Shown one piece after another: positions 15,795 through 26,146 of a stretch of 64,000 nucleotides of DNA; positions within the stretch are counted from its first letter, which is position 1; each line of letters begins with the position of its first letter. Under the pieces are notes generated by a model. It was not told where the DNA came from and did no database searches. It saw only the letters and a program-made list of their open reading frames with translations. The stretch is from positions 2,274,506-2,338,505 of the forward strand of contig NZ_KE386496.1 in assembly GCF_000427445.1 (NCBI RefSeq). Direction: 5' to 3'. Source of the stretch: Methylocapsa acidiphila B2 (GTDB lineage: Bacteria > Pseudomonadota > Alphaproteobacteria > Rhizobiales > Beijerinckiaceae). Both the position numbers and the translations under genes were made by a program.

Positions 15795-17207
15795 TCATCC
15801 CCGATTATAAACGTCCTGAATGCGGACGATGTCGTCCTCGCCGAGATAGGAGCCGGTCTGAACCTCGATCAATTCGAGATCGATCTTGCCTGGATTGGCC
15901 ATCCGATGGACCGAGCCAATCGGCAGATAGATCGACTCGTTCTCATGCACGAGATGAATCTCATTGTCGCGCGTGACTTCCGCGGTGCCCTTGACCACGA
16001 TCCAATGTTCGGCGCGGTGGAAATGCTTCTGCAGCGACAGCCGTTCGCCCGGCTTAACGACGATGCGCTTGACCTGATAGCGCGTGCCTGAGTCGACCGA
16101 TTGATAATATCCCCAAGGGCGAAACGAGCGCTTATGTGCGAGCGCCTCCGGCCGGCCCTCCTCCTTCAAGCGGTCGACCAGTTGCTTGACCTTGTCGCCA
16201 TGGGCCTTGTTGAGGACAAGCACGGCGTCTTGCGTGGTGACGACGATCACGTCGTCGACCCCGACCACGGTGGTCAAATGCTCATCCGAGCGAATATGGA
16301 CGTTCTCGGCGTTCATCACGACGCCGTGGCCGCGGATCGAATTGCCGCTTTCGTCGCGGTTCGACAATTCCCAAACCGCCGACCAATTGCCGACGTCGGA
16401 CCAGCCTATGTCGGCAGGCACCACCGCCGCCTTGTCGGTGCGCTCCATGACCGCATAATCGATCGAGATTTTCGGCGCCCGCGCGAACGCATCGGCGTCG
16501 AGGACGATGAACTTGAGATCCTGCTTGGACTTGGCGACGGCGTCGGCGGCAGCCTCCGCGATCGCAGGCTCATATTGCCGCAGCTCCGCCTGCATCACAT
16601 CGGCGCGGAAGAAGAAATTGCCCGAGTTCCAAAGATAGCCTTCGGCGACATAGCGCTCCGCCGTCTCGACATTGGGCTTTTCGACAAATCCGTCGACCCG
16701 AAACACGTCGCCCTCGGCCGTGACCGCCTTGCCGGGCTTGATATAGCCATAGCCGGTCGCGGGACCCGTCGGCTTGACGCCGAGCGTCACGATATAGCCG
16801 AGCGCCGCCGCCTCAGCCGCCTGCTTGCACAAAGCGACGAAGCCCGCCTTGTTCTGCACCACATGATCGGCGGCGAGCACCGCGACGATTGTCTCCGGCC
16901 CTGCCTGCGCCGCAAACTCCGCGGCGACGGCGACGGCCGGACCCGAATCGCGGCGGACGGGCTCCAGGACGATGCGGGCGTCGCGCTTCACCTGCGCCAG
17001 TTGATCGGCGACGAGGAAGCGATAATCATGATTGGAGATGACGATCGGCGTCTCGAAAACTTCGTCCTCGAGAATTTCGAGGGCGAGCTGAAAGGTCGAG
17101 TTCGCGCCGACGAGCGAAATAAATTGCTTCGGAAGGCTCTCACGCGATTCCGGCCAAACCCGCGTTCCCGAACCGCCGCACATAATGACCGGAAGGATCT
17201 TTACCAT
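15795..17207 (-). CDS. manC: Mannose-1-phosphate guanylyltransferase / mannose-6-phosphate isomerase
   Basis: 470 residues, the full length of bifunctional type-II PMI/GMP enzymes (AlgA/ManC/XanB). The N-terminal nucleotidyltransferase has PVIMCGGSGTRVWPESRE (the GGxGxR pyrophosphorylase signature) and FVEKPN. The C-terminal cupin isomerase has RPWGYYQSVDSG, QKHFHRAEHWIVVKGTAEVT (metal ligands) and YLPIGSVHRMANPG. The enzyme makes GDP-mannose for exopolysaccharide or lipopolysaccharide. GGGGAG precedes the ATG. It converges on the Tudor-like gene; the glycosylphosphotransferase beyond it suggests a split exopolysaccharide locus. Confidence 0.96.
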   Translation of the reverse strand: MVKILPVIMCGGSGTRVWPESRESLPKQFISLVGANSTFQLALEILEDEVFETPIVISNHDYRFLVADQLAQVKRDARIVLEPVRRDSGPAVAVAAEFAAQAGPETIVAVLAADHVVQNKAGFVALCKQAAEAAALGYIVTLGVKPTGPATGYGYIKPGKAVTAEGDVFRVDGFVEKPNVETAERYVAEGYLWNSGNFFFRADVMQAELRQYEPAIAEAAADAVAKSKQDLKFIVLDADAFARAPKISIDYAVMERTDKAAVVPADIGWSDVGNWSAVWELSNRDESGNSIRGHGVVMNAENVHIRSDEHLTTVVGVDDVIVVTTQDAVLVLNKAHGDKVKQLVDRLKEEGRPEALAHKRSFRPWGYYQSVDSGTRYQVKRIVVKPGERLSLQKHFHRAEHWIVVKGTAEVTRDNEIHLVHENESIYLPIGSVHRMANPGKIDLELIEVQTGSYLGEDDIVRIQDVYNRG

Positions 17208-17431
17208 TCTTGCTCCCCCATAGCGCTATTCGCAGGGTAATTTCGCTTCATATCAACCGTCGCCAGCGCGCGGGAACGGCCTTTGCCTGAGCCGGCTATC
17301 GGGGTAAAACTTATATACGCATACGCCGGAAATGTCGCCCTTTTCCGCGCGCGGCAGGCGCTCGGATGAACCTGTTTTTCGTGACGCTGACATGAATTCG
17401 CTCCGATTTCGGCGCGCGATCGACGAGCTTG

Positions 17432-18040
17432 ATGGCCGAGCCCAATTTTCACCTTGAACGACGACGTCTGAAGCTGCGGGCTTGGCCCGCCGCGGGCGTG
17501 GACGAGGCGGGACGCGGCCCGCTCGCCGGCCCGGTCGCCGCGGCGGCCGTCATTCTCGATCCGCGCGACCTGCCGGCCGGGATCCAGGATTCGAAACTTC
17601 TAAAGTCCGATGCGCGCGAGCGGCTCTATGAAGAGATCATGCGACGCGCGCTCGCAGTCGCCGTCGGCCTCGCGAGCGCCGAGGAGATCGACGCGATCAA
17701 CATTCGCCAGGCGACTTTCGTCGCGATGCGCCGAGCGATCTCCGCGCTGTCCATCGAGCCGCGCTCGCTGTTGATCGACGGCAATGATCCGCCGCCGAAC
17801 CTGCCCTGCCCCGTTGAAACGATTGTCAAAGGCGACGCGACCGTCCTCTCGATCGCCGCCGCCTCCATCATCGCCAAGGTCACCCGCGATCGCCTGATGC
17901 GTAGCCTTTGCGCAAGCTATCCGGCCTATGGTTTCAGCCGGCATTTCGGCTATGCCACCGCGGCCCATCTCGCCGCGATCGCCGAGCACGGTCCCTGCCC
18001 GTTCCACCGGATGAGCTTCAGGCCGCTGCGAACCGATTGA
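17432..18040 (+). CDS. rnhB: Ribonuclease HII
   Basis: 202 residues from the ATG at 17432 (an adjacent TTG would add one residue). GVDEAGRGPLAGPVAAAAV holds the first catalytic Asp-Glu pair, QDSKLLK follows, LLIDGND carries the next acidic residue, and KGDATVLSIAAASIIAKVTRDRLM contains the last. The enzyme nicks RNA-DNA hybrids at single ribonucleotides and removes primers, in the cytosol with Mg2+ or Mn2+. The neighbouring downstream gene is ccrM, a linkage seen in many alphaproteobacteria. Confidence 0.95.
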   Translation: MAEPNFHLERRRLKLRAWPAAGVDEAGRGPLAGPVAAAAVILDPRDLPAGIQDSKLLKSDARERLYEEIMRRALAVAVGLASAEEIDAINIRQATFVAMRRAISALSIEPRSLLIDGNDPPPNLPCPVETIVKGDATVLSIAAASIIAKVTRDRLMRSLCASYPAYGFSRHFGYATAAHLAAIAEHGPCPFHRMSFRPLRTD

Positions 18041-18145
18041 ACCGAGAAAGCCCAACACGTTCAAAAACGGGACGCCTCGGGCCGCGCGCCCCAGGACGCT
18101 TTGTTAACGCCGCGTGACGCAAGGTCATTTCCGCAAGTTGCGTAG

Positions 18146-19339
<1,194 letters not shown>

Positions 19340-19444
19340 GCGACACTCGTCGCGCAATCAAAATTACTTCACGCGCTCGAGCCATGCTGGCCCGCCGGTC
19401 CGCCGCGCCCTATCCTGCGTCCGACGCTGGCTCACGAGGAAAAC

Positions 19445-20020
19445 ATGCTTGTTCTGGCAATAGGGATCGTCGTCTTTCTCGGCGGGCATATTTTCACGAC
19501 CTTTCGCGAAACCCGGGACCGGCTGATCGCCCGTTATGGCGAGGCGACCTATAAGGCCGCCTATTCGGTCGTCTCCCTCATCGGCTTCGTCCTGATCGTA
19601 TGGGGCTTCGCCCGCTATCGGGCGGAAGGGTTGATCCCTCTTTGGAGCCCGCCGATCTGGGCGCGCCACCTCACCATCACGCTGATGTGGTTCGCCTTCG
19701 TGGCCCTGGCTTGCGTCAATCCGGCGCCGTCGCGGATCAGAGGATGGCTGCGCCATCCGACGCTGGTCGCGGTGAAGATCTGGGCGCTCGCCCATTTTTT
19801 GGCCAATGGCGACGCGGGCGGTCTTTTGCTGTTCGGATCGTTTCTCGCCTGGGCGGTTTATGATCGAATCGCGGTCAAGAGGCGCGGCGACATGGGGGCG
19901 CCCCGGATCGCCGCCTTCACGCGCGGCGACGCCATCGCCTTGGGCGCTGGGACCATCGCCTATGCGGCCATGATCCTGTTGCACCCCTACCTCATTGGGG
20001 TCCCGGTGATCGGCCGCTGA
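19445..20020 (+). CDS. NnrU family membrane protein
   Basis: 191 residues with five or six membrane helices. MLVLAIGIVVFLGGHIFTTFRE is the family start, with a His in the first helix, and KAAYSVVSLIGFVLIVWGFARYR forms helix two. Later helices include HLTITLMWFAFVALA and VKIWALAHFLANGDAGGLLLFGSFLAWAVYDRI. This is the NnrU domain, first seen with denitrification genes and related to the isoprenoid-modifying 15-cis-zeta-carotene isomerase (Z-ISO); its role in most bacteria is not settled. GAGGAAAAC precedes the start. It stands alone here, downstream of ccrM. Confidence 0.88.
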   Translation: MLVLAIGIVVFLGGHIFTTFRETRDRLIARYGEATYKAAYSVVSLIGFVLIVWGFARYRAEGLIPLWSPPIWARHLTITLMWFAFVALACVNPAPSRIRGWLRHPTLVAVKIWALAHFLANGDAGGLLLFGSFLAWAVYDRIAVKRRGDMGAPRIAAFTRGDAIALGAGTIAYAAMILLHPYLIGVPVIGR

Positions 20021-20048
20021 AACGGCCGAAGGAAGCGAGCGTCAAAGC

Positions 20049-20094
20049 GTGTTCCGAAGAAGCGCTCGGCTTATTCGGAACATGTTCCAACTTA
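20049..20094. repeat. Dispersed palindromic repeat
   Basis: Perfect inverted arms TGTTCCGAA (20050-20058) and TTCGGAACA (20074-20082) are followed by CATGTTCCAACTTA (20081-20094). The copy at 28.39 kb has the same layout, with the near-identical tail CATGCTCCAACTTA. The repeat also stands directly after a stop codon, so it could double as a transcript-end structure. Confidence 0.65.
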
Positions 20095-20198
20095 TTTGAT
20101 CTGGCGCGCGTGCTCGTCGTTTGGACAGCGCGCTAAAGCGCATTCCATCGGGTTGAGGCCCCGCCGATTGGATTGAACCAACCTGATCTCGTTCGGGC

Positions 20199-20789
20199 CT
20201 AAACGAGCGCCGCGAGACAAAAATCGATGACTTGATCGATGGTGGGCTCCGGCTCTTGCGCACATTGCACCATCAGCCGCGGATGGCAGAAGCGCACGCA
20301 GGCGCAGCGAACGAGAATCGCGGCGAGATCTGGGTCGCCGGAGTGAAACTCCCCAGCCTCCATGCCGCGCCGGATAATTTCCGCGATGATCTTGTCCATT
20401 TTATCATTGTGCTCATGAACAACCGGCCAGTCCTCGTCATAGGCGGTCTCTAGAAGTTCATGCAGTTTTCTATCCTGGAGGAAACGCTGCGAGTTCATCG
20501 CCTCGATTGCGGCGATAACTTCGCGCAGAGCCTTGGCCGCCGGCTCCGTCGACCCCGCGATCTCCTCGGCCGAAGCTGCGATCCGGGCTAAGAGCCGCGC
20601 GCAGACAGCGGCATTGATCTCCGCCTTCGCTGAAAAAAACCGATACACATTGGCCGGCGACATGCGCAACTCTCGCGCGATGTCGGCGACGGTCGTCTTT
20701 TGAAACCCAACGTTGCTATAAAGCCGCTCGGCAACCTCCGCTATATCGAGCTGCATGTTGGTTTCTCTCTCGGCGAACGAATTTTTCAT
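20199..20789 (-). CDS. TetR-family transcriptional regulator
   Basis: 196 residues. The N-terminal helix-turn-helix reads AERLYSNVGFQKTTVADIARELRMSPANVYRFFSAK, a textbook TetR DNA-binding domain, followed by an all-helical ligand domain with a C-terminal TetR_C-like region (HELLETAYDEDWPVV, LVRCACVRFCHPRLMVQ). Regulators of this subgroup often control efflux pumps, but no such gene is adjacent, so the target is unknown. ATG at 20789 or the one at 20756, which follows GAGAGAGAAACC, could be the start. Confidence 0.9.
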   Translation of the reverse strand: MKNSFAERETNMQLDIAEVAERLYSNVGFQKTTVADIARELRMSPANVYRFFSAKAEINAAVCARLLARIAASAEEIAGSTEPAAKALREVIAAIEAMNSQRFLQDRKLHELLETAYDEDWPVVHEHNDKMDKIIAEIIRRGMEAGEFHSGDPDLAAILVRCACVRFCHPRLMVQCAQEPEPTIDQVIDFCLAALV

Positions 20790-21148
20790 TTATATCTAAA
20801 CCAAAACTTTCTCAAACGATGAAATGTGAACTGATTTCAACTGTATTTATGAAATCAGGATAACTATGCAAGATGGATTTTCCAATTAAGAATCCGTAAC
20901 CACATGTCGCGAAGAACTCACCGCGATCGGACTGTGCGCGCTGGCGGGCCAAGTGCTGAAAAAAAGCCCATTCGCACGGGGAAAAAGCGAACAAAATCGG
21001 GGAGAGACCATCCGACAGCGTTAAATGATGCGCGAATATGGGGCATTCACAATAATTTGGTTTGGACCAGCGTCACATAATCGTGGTCGGTCTCGATGCA
21101 ATAGGCCGAGACGCCGCATCCCCTACTCCCCGACGCAGCCCGCGCGCC
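20790..21148. other. Intergenic region upstream of the TetR gene
   Basis: About 360 bases with no convincing gene. The first 100 bases beside the TetR start are AT-rich (several runs of A and T) and probably hold its promoter. The rest is ordinary GC-rich spacer. I see no tRNA, terminator or operator with clear symmetry. Confidence 0.6.
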
Positions 21149-21418
21149 TCATTCGAACGCGACGACGAGACCGCGTCTTTCGCATTCGGCTTCGATCGCC
21201 TGCATGATTTCCTGCAAATCCTCGACCTCGATCGCATTGGCGTCATGCGGCGCGTCCCAACTCACGATCGCGTCGAGGTCGACGACGAAATCCGCCGGCT
21301 CTTCGCCGTCGGAAAGGTCCGGCGCATTCACGATGGTCAGGACCTTCTCGCGCCATAAAATGCGTATCGACCCTTCGGTCAATGTGACTTGTGGTCCGGA
21401 ACGACGTCGCGCAGGCAT
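21149..21418 (-). CDS. Imm74-like small protein
   Basis: 89 residues. The pattern VTLTEGSIRILWREKVLTI, FVVDLDAIVSWD and LQEIMQAIEAECERRGLVVAFE resembles the Imm74 family of small predicted immunity proteins: a beta-hairpin start, an acidic 'D-x-I-x-x-W-D' centre and a C-terminal helix and strand. The name comes from association with polymorphic toxins, but no toxin is encoded nearby. The gene follows mutY with a gap of only three bases, so the two are probably co-transcribed. The family call is from pattern recall and is moderate. Confidence 0.6.
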   Translation of the reverse strand: MPARRRSGPQVTLTEGSIRILWREKVLTIVNAPDLSDGEEPADFVVDLDAIVSWDAPHDANAIEVEDLQEIMQAIEAECERRGLVVAFE

Positions 21419-21421
21419 GTT

Positions 21422-22516
21422 CTAGCTTCCCCGGCCGCGCTGCTCGCGGCTCATGGCGGCGGCCGCGACCTTGCGCATCACGCTCGGCAGAGCTTCCTTC
21501 GCGAGCGCGTCGGCCGGAACCCAACGGCAGCCGGCCGGCGGCGCGCTCGCATTTGGAACTTCAGCGGCATAAATGTCGAGCCGCAAAGCGAAATGCGTGA
21601 ATATTTGCTCGACGACGGCGTCGAGCTTTTCGTAGCGCGCCGGCATCGGCGCCTCGAGCAAGGCGGAATCCGCGTCGAAATCCGCGCTCCAGGCGGTGCT
21701 CGGGAATTCCGCCATGCCGCCGAGCAGGCCCTTGGGCGGCCGCGTGCGAATCAGCGTGGCGCCGTCCCCGCGCCGAACGAAAAACGCCGCGCCGCGCCAG
21801 CGCGGCCTTTCGCGCTTGGCCGCCTTGACCGGGAAGCGCGCAGGCTCGCCCGAGACGCGCCCGGCGCAGAAGGCCGCTAACGGACAAAGGGCGCAGGCGG
21901 GGCGCCGCGGCGTGCAAATCGTCGCGCCGAGATCCATGATCGCTTGCGCATAGTCGCCAGGACGCCGCTCGGGCGTCAGTAGGCCGGCCTTCTCCCGGAT
22001 CTCAGCCTTGGCCGTGGGCAACGGGGTCGCGATCGCGAATAGGCGCGCGACGACCCGCTCGACATTGCCGTCGACGACGACCGCCCGCCGTCCGAAGGCG
22101 ATCGCCGCGATCGCCGCAGCCGTATAGGGGCCGAGGCCAGGCAGCTTACGCAATTCCTCTTCCGCCGCCGGAAAAACGCCGTCGAACGCATCGGCGACGA
22201 TCCTGGCGCAAGCATGAAGATTTCGCGCGCGGGAATAATAGCCGAGCCCAGCCCATGCCCGCATCACCTCCTCGACCGGAGCTTGCGCCAAATGCCGGAC
22301 ATCCGGCCATCGGCGCAGAAAATCGGCGAAATAAGGCTTGACCGCCGCCACCGTGGTTTGCTGCAGCATCATTTCGGACAGCCAGACGACATAGGGATCG
22401 GCCGTCGCGCCCGGCGCCGCGCGCCACGGGAGGGCGCGGCCATAGCGATCATACCAGGCGAGCGCCGCGGGGGCGGCGGACTGCGCGGTCAAAGCGTCGG
22501 AAGCCATGTCGTCCAT
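21422..22516 (-). CDS. mutY: A/G-specific adenine glycosylase
   Basis: 364 residues. The helix-hairpin-helix glycosylase domain has catalytic Glu48 in VWLSEMMLQQTTV, the hairpin LPGLGPYTAAAI, and catalytic Asp149 in VVVDGNVERVVARL. The [4Fe-4S] loop is C201-x6-C208-x2-C211-x5-C217. The C-terminal NUDIX-like domain that reads 8-oxoG starts near 225 (RGAAFFVRRGDGATLI, RPPKGLLGGMAEFP). The enzyme removes adenine mispaired with 8-oxoguanine. The divergent neighbour dciA and the next gene dsbA give the usual Hyphomicrobiales order. Confidence 0.96.
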   Translation of the reverse strand: MDDMASDALTAQSAAPAALAWYDRYGRALPWRAAPGATADPYVVWLSEMMLQQTTVAAVKPYFADFLRRWPDVRHLAQAPVEEVMRAWAGLGYYSRARNLHACARIVADAFDGVFPAAEEELRKLPGLGPYTAAAIAAIAFGRRAVVVDGNVERVVARLFAIATPLPTAKAEIREKAGLLTPERRPGDYAQAIMDLGATICTPRRPACALCPLAAFCAGRVSGEPARFPVKAAKRERPRWRGAAFFVRRGDGATLIRTRPPKGLLGGMAEFPSTAWSADFDADSALLEAPMPARYEKLDAVVEQIFTHFALRLDIYAAEVPNASAPPAGCRWVPADALAKEALPSVMRKVAAAAMSREQRGRGS

Positions 22517-22715
22517 GCGCGTTCATAGAGCATTTTCGCGCGAAACAGATACCGCTCGCGTCAAGAAAATGGGGAAAAACAAAGGTGTAGGGCCGCTCTC
22601 GCCGCGGCGAGCCGAAGACGAGCCCTAGTCGCCCCGCCGCGGCGAAGAGTCCCGGTCCCGCGATTGACGCAAAGCGCGGAAACATGGGTATAGTCATGCA
22701 TCAAAGGATCGCCCC

Positions 22716-23216
22716 ATGCTCACGCGACGCAGCGAGAAACGGACTTGGCCGCGGCCGCTTGCCGATTTGGTCGGACGCGCGCTCGACACTGTCCTAGCGC
22801 GGCAAGGGTTCGGGCAGTCCGATCTCATCCTATATTGGGACGATATCGTCGGCGCCCGGCTTGCCGCAATGTCGCAGCCGATCAAGCTGCAATGGCCGGC
22901 CCGCGACCCGCGCGGCGGCCAGGCGACGGCCACGCTAGTCGTGCGCGTCGAAGGCGGCTTCGCTCTCGAGTTGCAGCATCTCTCGGGCGCGGTCGTCGAG
23001 CGGGTGAACGCGCATCTCGGCTGGCGCTGCGTTTCGCGCCTTAGCCTCAAGCAAGGCCCCATCGTGCGACGCGCCGACGCTGACCGCTCGGTTCGCGCGC
23101 CAGATCCCGCTGCGATCGAAGCCGCCGAACAATCGGTCGCCGGGATAAAGGACGAAGGACTGCGGGCGGCCTTGGCGCGCCTCGGCGCCCATGCGCTGAG
23201 CGGAGGCAGGACATGA
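22716..23216 (+). CDS. DciA-type DUF721 protein
   Basis: 166 residues. PLADLVGRALDTVLARQGFGQSDLILYWDDIVGARLA is the DUF721 helix-rich start, and GGQATATLVVRVEGGFALELQHLSGAVVERVNAHLGWRCVSRLSLKQGP is the KH-like core. DUF721 proteins include DciA, which loads the replicative helicase DnaB in bacteria lacking DnaC. Alphaproteobacterial members are assigned by similarity, so the exact role is inferred. AAGGATCG precedes the start. It diverges from mutY and precedes a DsbA-like gene. Confidence 0.85.
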   Translation: MLTRRSEKRTWPRPLADLVGRALDTVLARQGFGQSDLILYWDDIVGARLAAMSQPIKLQWPARDPRGGQATATLVVRVEGGFALELQHLSGAVVERVNAHLGWRCVSRLSLKQGPIVRRADADRSVRAPDPAAIEAAEQSVAGIKDEGLRAALARLGAHALSGGRT

Positions 23217-23470
23217 GCCGGATCCAACTCGAGCCCTGGCCCAACTCGGCTCGGCTTGATAGTTTTTGCGAGAGGGCCATTATAAGCTTATGGCCTAGCT
23301 TGTCGTCCTGGGACTAGCGTCCTTTGGGAGGGCCTGGCAGATCTCCGTTCCGTTTGGAACGGGGCGCCGCAAGATGCTTGGAAAATAAACGTCGAGGCCG
23401 GCTCTGCGATCCTGTCGATCAGAACCGGCTCCCGCTAAATTCGCCCTCTTCCAGCGAGTGGATCAAATTC

Positions 23471-24163
23471 ATGCGTTCGCTTTCTAAATCTGCGGCTTCG
23501 TTGAAAAGCCGCCGGGAAATCTTCGAGATCGCGGTCGCCGCGGGCCTGACCCTTGCCGGGATTGCTGGCGTGATCATCGATTCGCGCGCGCCGGCCTTGG
23601 CCCAAAGCGCCAGCGTGACAGCCGACCAGTTAATGGCGGGCGAAGCCCTGCCCGACGTGGTTCTCGGCAAGGCGGACGCGCCGGTGACCATCGTCGAATA
23701 TGCCTCGATGACCTGCTCGCATTGCGCGGCGTTTCACGCGACGACCTATCCCGAGCTGAAGAAGAAATATATCGACGCCGGCAAGGTGCGCTTCATCTTG
23801 CGCGAATTTCCGCTCGACCCGCTGGCGACGGCTGGATTCATGCTGGCGCGCTGCGCCGGCGACGATAAGCGCACGGCGATCGTCGACCTGCTGTTCGCGC
23901 AGCAAAAGAATTGGGCCTTCACCGAAAAGCCGGTCGAATCGCTCGCCACTCTGGTCAAGCAGGCCGGCGTGACTCAGGAAGCGTTCGAGACCTGCCTCAA
24001 GGATCAGACTCTTTACGACAAGATCAACAAAGTGCGCGATCACGCCGCAGAAAAATTCGGCGTGAACGCGACGCCGACCTTTTTCATCAATGGCAAGAAG
24101 CAAACCGGCGAAATAACCCCGGAGACCCTCGACAAATTGCTCGAGCCGCTGCTGAAAGGCTGA
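23471..24163 (+). CDS. DsbA-family thiol-disulfide oxidoreductase
   Basis: 230 residues from the ATG at 23471. Residues 20-45 form a signal or anchor (IAVAAGLTLAGIAGVII, cleavage near ALA-QSA). The thioredoxin domain has the active site TCSHC in YASMTCSHCAAFHATTYPEL. The cis-proline loop NATPTFFINGKKQTGEI is intact, and the inserted helical domain is of DsbA type. It probably oxidises cysteines of exported proteins in the periplasm. The gap from dciA (23217-23470) shows no separate gene. Confidence 0.92.
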   Translation: MRSLSKSAASLKSRREIFEIAVAAGLTLAGIAGVIIDSRAPALAQSASVTADQLMAGEALPDVVLGKADAPVTIVEYASMTCSHCAAFHATTYPELKKKYIDAGKVRFILREFPLDPLATAGFMLARCAGDDKRTAIVDLLFAQQKNWAFTEKPVESLATLVKQAGVTQEAFETCLKDQTLYDKINKVRDHAAEKFGVNATPTFFINGKKQTGEITPETLDKLLEPLLKG

Positions 24164-24208
24164 GCGCGGCTGGCTTCGAGGGGAAAGCCATCGTCGAAAG
24201 GACGGCGG

Positions 24209-24262
24209 CTGTTCCAATTGGATGTAATCGTCCAATCGACAAGAACGCGCTCCAGTCCAAAA
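24209..24262. repeat. Dispersed repeat, degenerate copy
   Basis: TGTTCCAATTGGATG, GTCCAATCGAC and AAGAACGCGCTCC reproduce, in the same order, parts of the copy at 28.46-28.50 kb (GATTGGAC, TCCAATCGGAACGCGCTC). The copy lies just after the dsbA-like stop codon. Confidence 0.5.
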
Positions 24263-24369
24263 AGGCGGAGCCTGTTCCTATCGAAATAGCGAGGCTTCGG
24301 CTGCGCGACGCCGCCGGATGATCGGAAACGTTTCGGTCCAATCACCCGGCCACGCGACCGGTCGCTTCG

Positions 24370-24771
24370 TCAAAACATGTCGAGCGAGACGCGCGCCTCG
24401 TCGGACATGCGGCCTTGATCCCAAGCCGGCTCGAACACGATCGTGACGATCACGCCCAAGGTCCCGGGCACGGTGCCGACGGCCGTCTCGATCGAGCGGG
24501 TGATTTCGCCGGCGACCGGACAGCCCGGCGCGGTCAAGGTCATTTCGATCTTGATCAGGCGATGCTCGTCGATCTCGACCTTGTAGATCAGGCCGAGTTC
24601 ATAGACGTCGCAAGGAATCTCAGGATCAAACACGGTCTTGAGCGCGGCGACCACGTCATTCGTGTAGCGCGTCCGCTCATGCGGCAAAACCGAGCCGTCG
24701 AAGATCCATTGCGGTTCGTTCGGCAAAGTTTCCGTGGCGTCTTGGGCTTCGATGGTTTCCGATTCGGCCAT
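24370..24771 (-). CDS. sufT: SUF-associated Fe-S maturation protein SufT (DUF59/MIP18)
   Basis: 133 residues. The MIP18/DUF59 domain starts at DVVAALKTVFDPEIPCDVYELGLIYKVEI and ends with EMTLTAPGCPVAGEI, holding the conserved DPE motif and the reactive cysteine in APGCP. Such proteins assist iron-sulfur cluster delivery. It is the last gene of the suf operon, 18 bp after sufS. No sufA/A-type carrier gene follows; the only A-type protein in the window is in the nif cluster. Confidence 0.92.
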   Translation of the reverse strand: MAESETIEAQDATETLPNEPQWIFDGSVLPHERTRYTNDVVAALKTVFDPEIPCDVYELGLIYKVEIDEHRLIKIEMTLTAPGCPVAGEITRSIETAVGTVPGTLGVIVTIVFEPAWDQGRMSDEARVSLDMF

Positions 24772-24789
24772 GGCGGACTCCTCATTCCT

Positions 24790-26034
24790 TCAGGCAAACA
24801 GGCCTTCGGCCTTGATCAGGGCTTCGGCGAGCTTATCGACCTCCTCGAACGTATTGTAGAGGGCGAAAGAGGCTCGGCAGGTTGACGTCACGCCGAAACG
24901 GGCGAGCAACGGCTGGGCGCAATGGGTGCCGGCGCGCACGGCGACGCCCGAGCGGTCGATGATCGTCGCGACGTCATGCGCATGGGCGTTCTTCATCTCG
25001 AAGGCGATGATCGCGCCCTTGCCTTTCGAGCGGCCGAAGATGCGAAGCGAATTGATCTTCGACAGACGCTCGTGGGCATAATCGCCCAAAGCGCTTTCAT
25101 GGGCGTGAATGCGGGCGCGGCCGACCTTCTGCATATAGTCCACCGCGGCGCCAAGGCCGATCGCCTGCACGATTGGCGGCGTGCCGGCCTCGAAGCGATG
25201 CGGCGGCTCGTTATAGGTGATGCGGTCCTTGGTGACTTCGTTGATCATCTCGCCGCCGCCGAGGAAGGGCGGCAGCTTCTCCAGCCATTCCTGCTTGGCG
25301 TAAAGCGCGCCGATGCCCGTCGGCCCATAAAGCTTATGGCCGGTCACGACATAGAAATCGACGTCGAGATCGCGCACGTCGACCTCGAGATGCACGGCGC
25401 CTTGCGAACCGTCGATCAGCACGGGAATGCCTCGCTCATGGGCGATCTTGATGATCTCCTTCACCGGCGTGACGGTGCCGAGCATGTTCGACATATGGGT
25501 GATGGCGACGATCTTGGTCTTCGGCGTCAGCGCCTTCTCGAATTCCTCGAGGGAGAAATTGCCCTCGTCGTCGACGTCCACCCAACGCAGGACGGCTCCT
25601 TTGCGCTCGCGCAGGAAATGCCACGGAACGATATTGGCGTGATGCTCCATGATCGAAAGAACGATCTCGTCGCCTTCCTTGATGAAAGCCTGGCCGAAAG
25701 AGGACGCGACCAAATTGATCGATTCGGTCGCCGATTTCGTGAAGATGATCTCGTTGACGGAGCCCGCGTTGAAAAAGGCGCGAAGGCTTTCGCGCGCGAC
25801 TTCGAATGCATCCGTCGCGGCGTTGGCTAGAAAATGCAGGCCGCGATGAACATTGGCATATTCATGGTAGATCGCATGGACCATGCGATCTACGACCTCC
25901 TGCGGCTTTTGCGCGGACGCGGCATTGTCTAGATAGACCAAGGGCTTGCCATAGACTTCCATCGACAGGATCGGAAAATCCTGACGAATGCGCGTTACGT
26001 CCAACGGCGCCTCGGCTGTGATGTGCTTGTTCAT
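24790..26034 (-). CDS. sufS: Cysteine desulfurase SufS (class II)
   Basis: 414 residues from the ATG at 26034 (MNKHITAEAP), which has GGAG at a good distance; an ATG four codons upstream is the alternative. A PLP enzyme that takes sulfur from cysteine. YVVTGHKLYGPTGIG has the PLP-binding Lys, and VRAGTHCAQPLLARFG has the active-site Cys in the class-II (SufS/CsdA) context. EIVLSIMEHHANIVPW holds the PLP-stacking His. It sits between sufD and sufT on the minus strand and needs SufE or SufU as partner, which is not seen in this window. Confidence 0.96.
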   Translation of the reverse strand: MNKHITAEAPLDVTRIRQDFPILSMEVYGKPLVYLDNAASAQKPQEVVDRMVHAIYHEYANVHRGLHFLANAATDAFEVARESLRAFFNAGSVNEIIFTKSATESINLVASSFGQAFIKEGDEIVLSIMEHHANIVPWHFLRERKGAVLRWVDVDDEGNFSLEEFEKALTPKTKIVAITHMSNMLGTVTPVKEIIKIAHERGIPVLIDGSQGAVHLEVDVRDLDVDFYVVTGHKLYGPTGIGALYAKQEWLEKLPPFLGGGEMINEVTKDRITYNEPPHRFEAGTPPIVQAIGLGAAVDYMQKVGRARIHAHESALGDYAHERLSKINSLRIFGRSKGKGAIIAFEMKNAHAHDVATIIDRSGVAVRAGTHCAQPLLARFGVTSTCRASFALYNTFEEVDKLAEALIKAEGLFA

Positions 26035-26146
26035 GCCCTGCTCCATGCTCGGCGTCCGACGTCAAGCCTACGCATCGCCCTAACGGTTCCATTCTTCGAA
26101 GCGGGGCGGGACAGACATGCGCCCCGCCGCCAATTCCATTCGTTGC

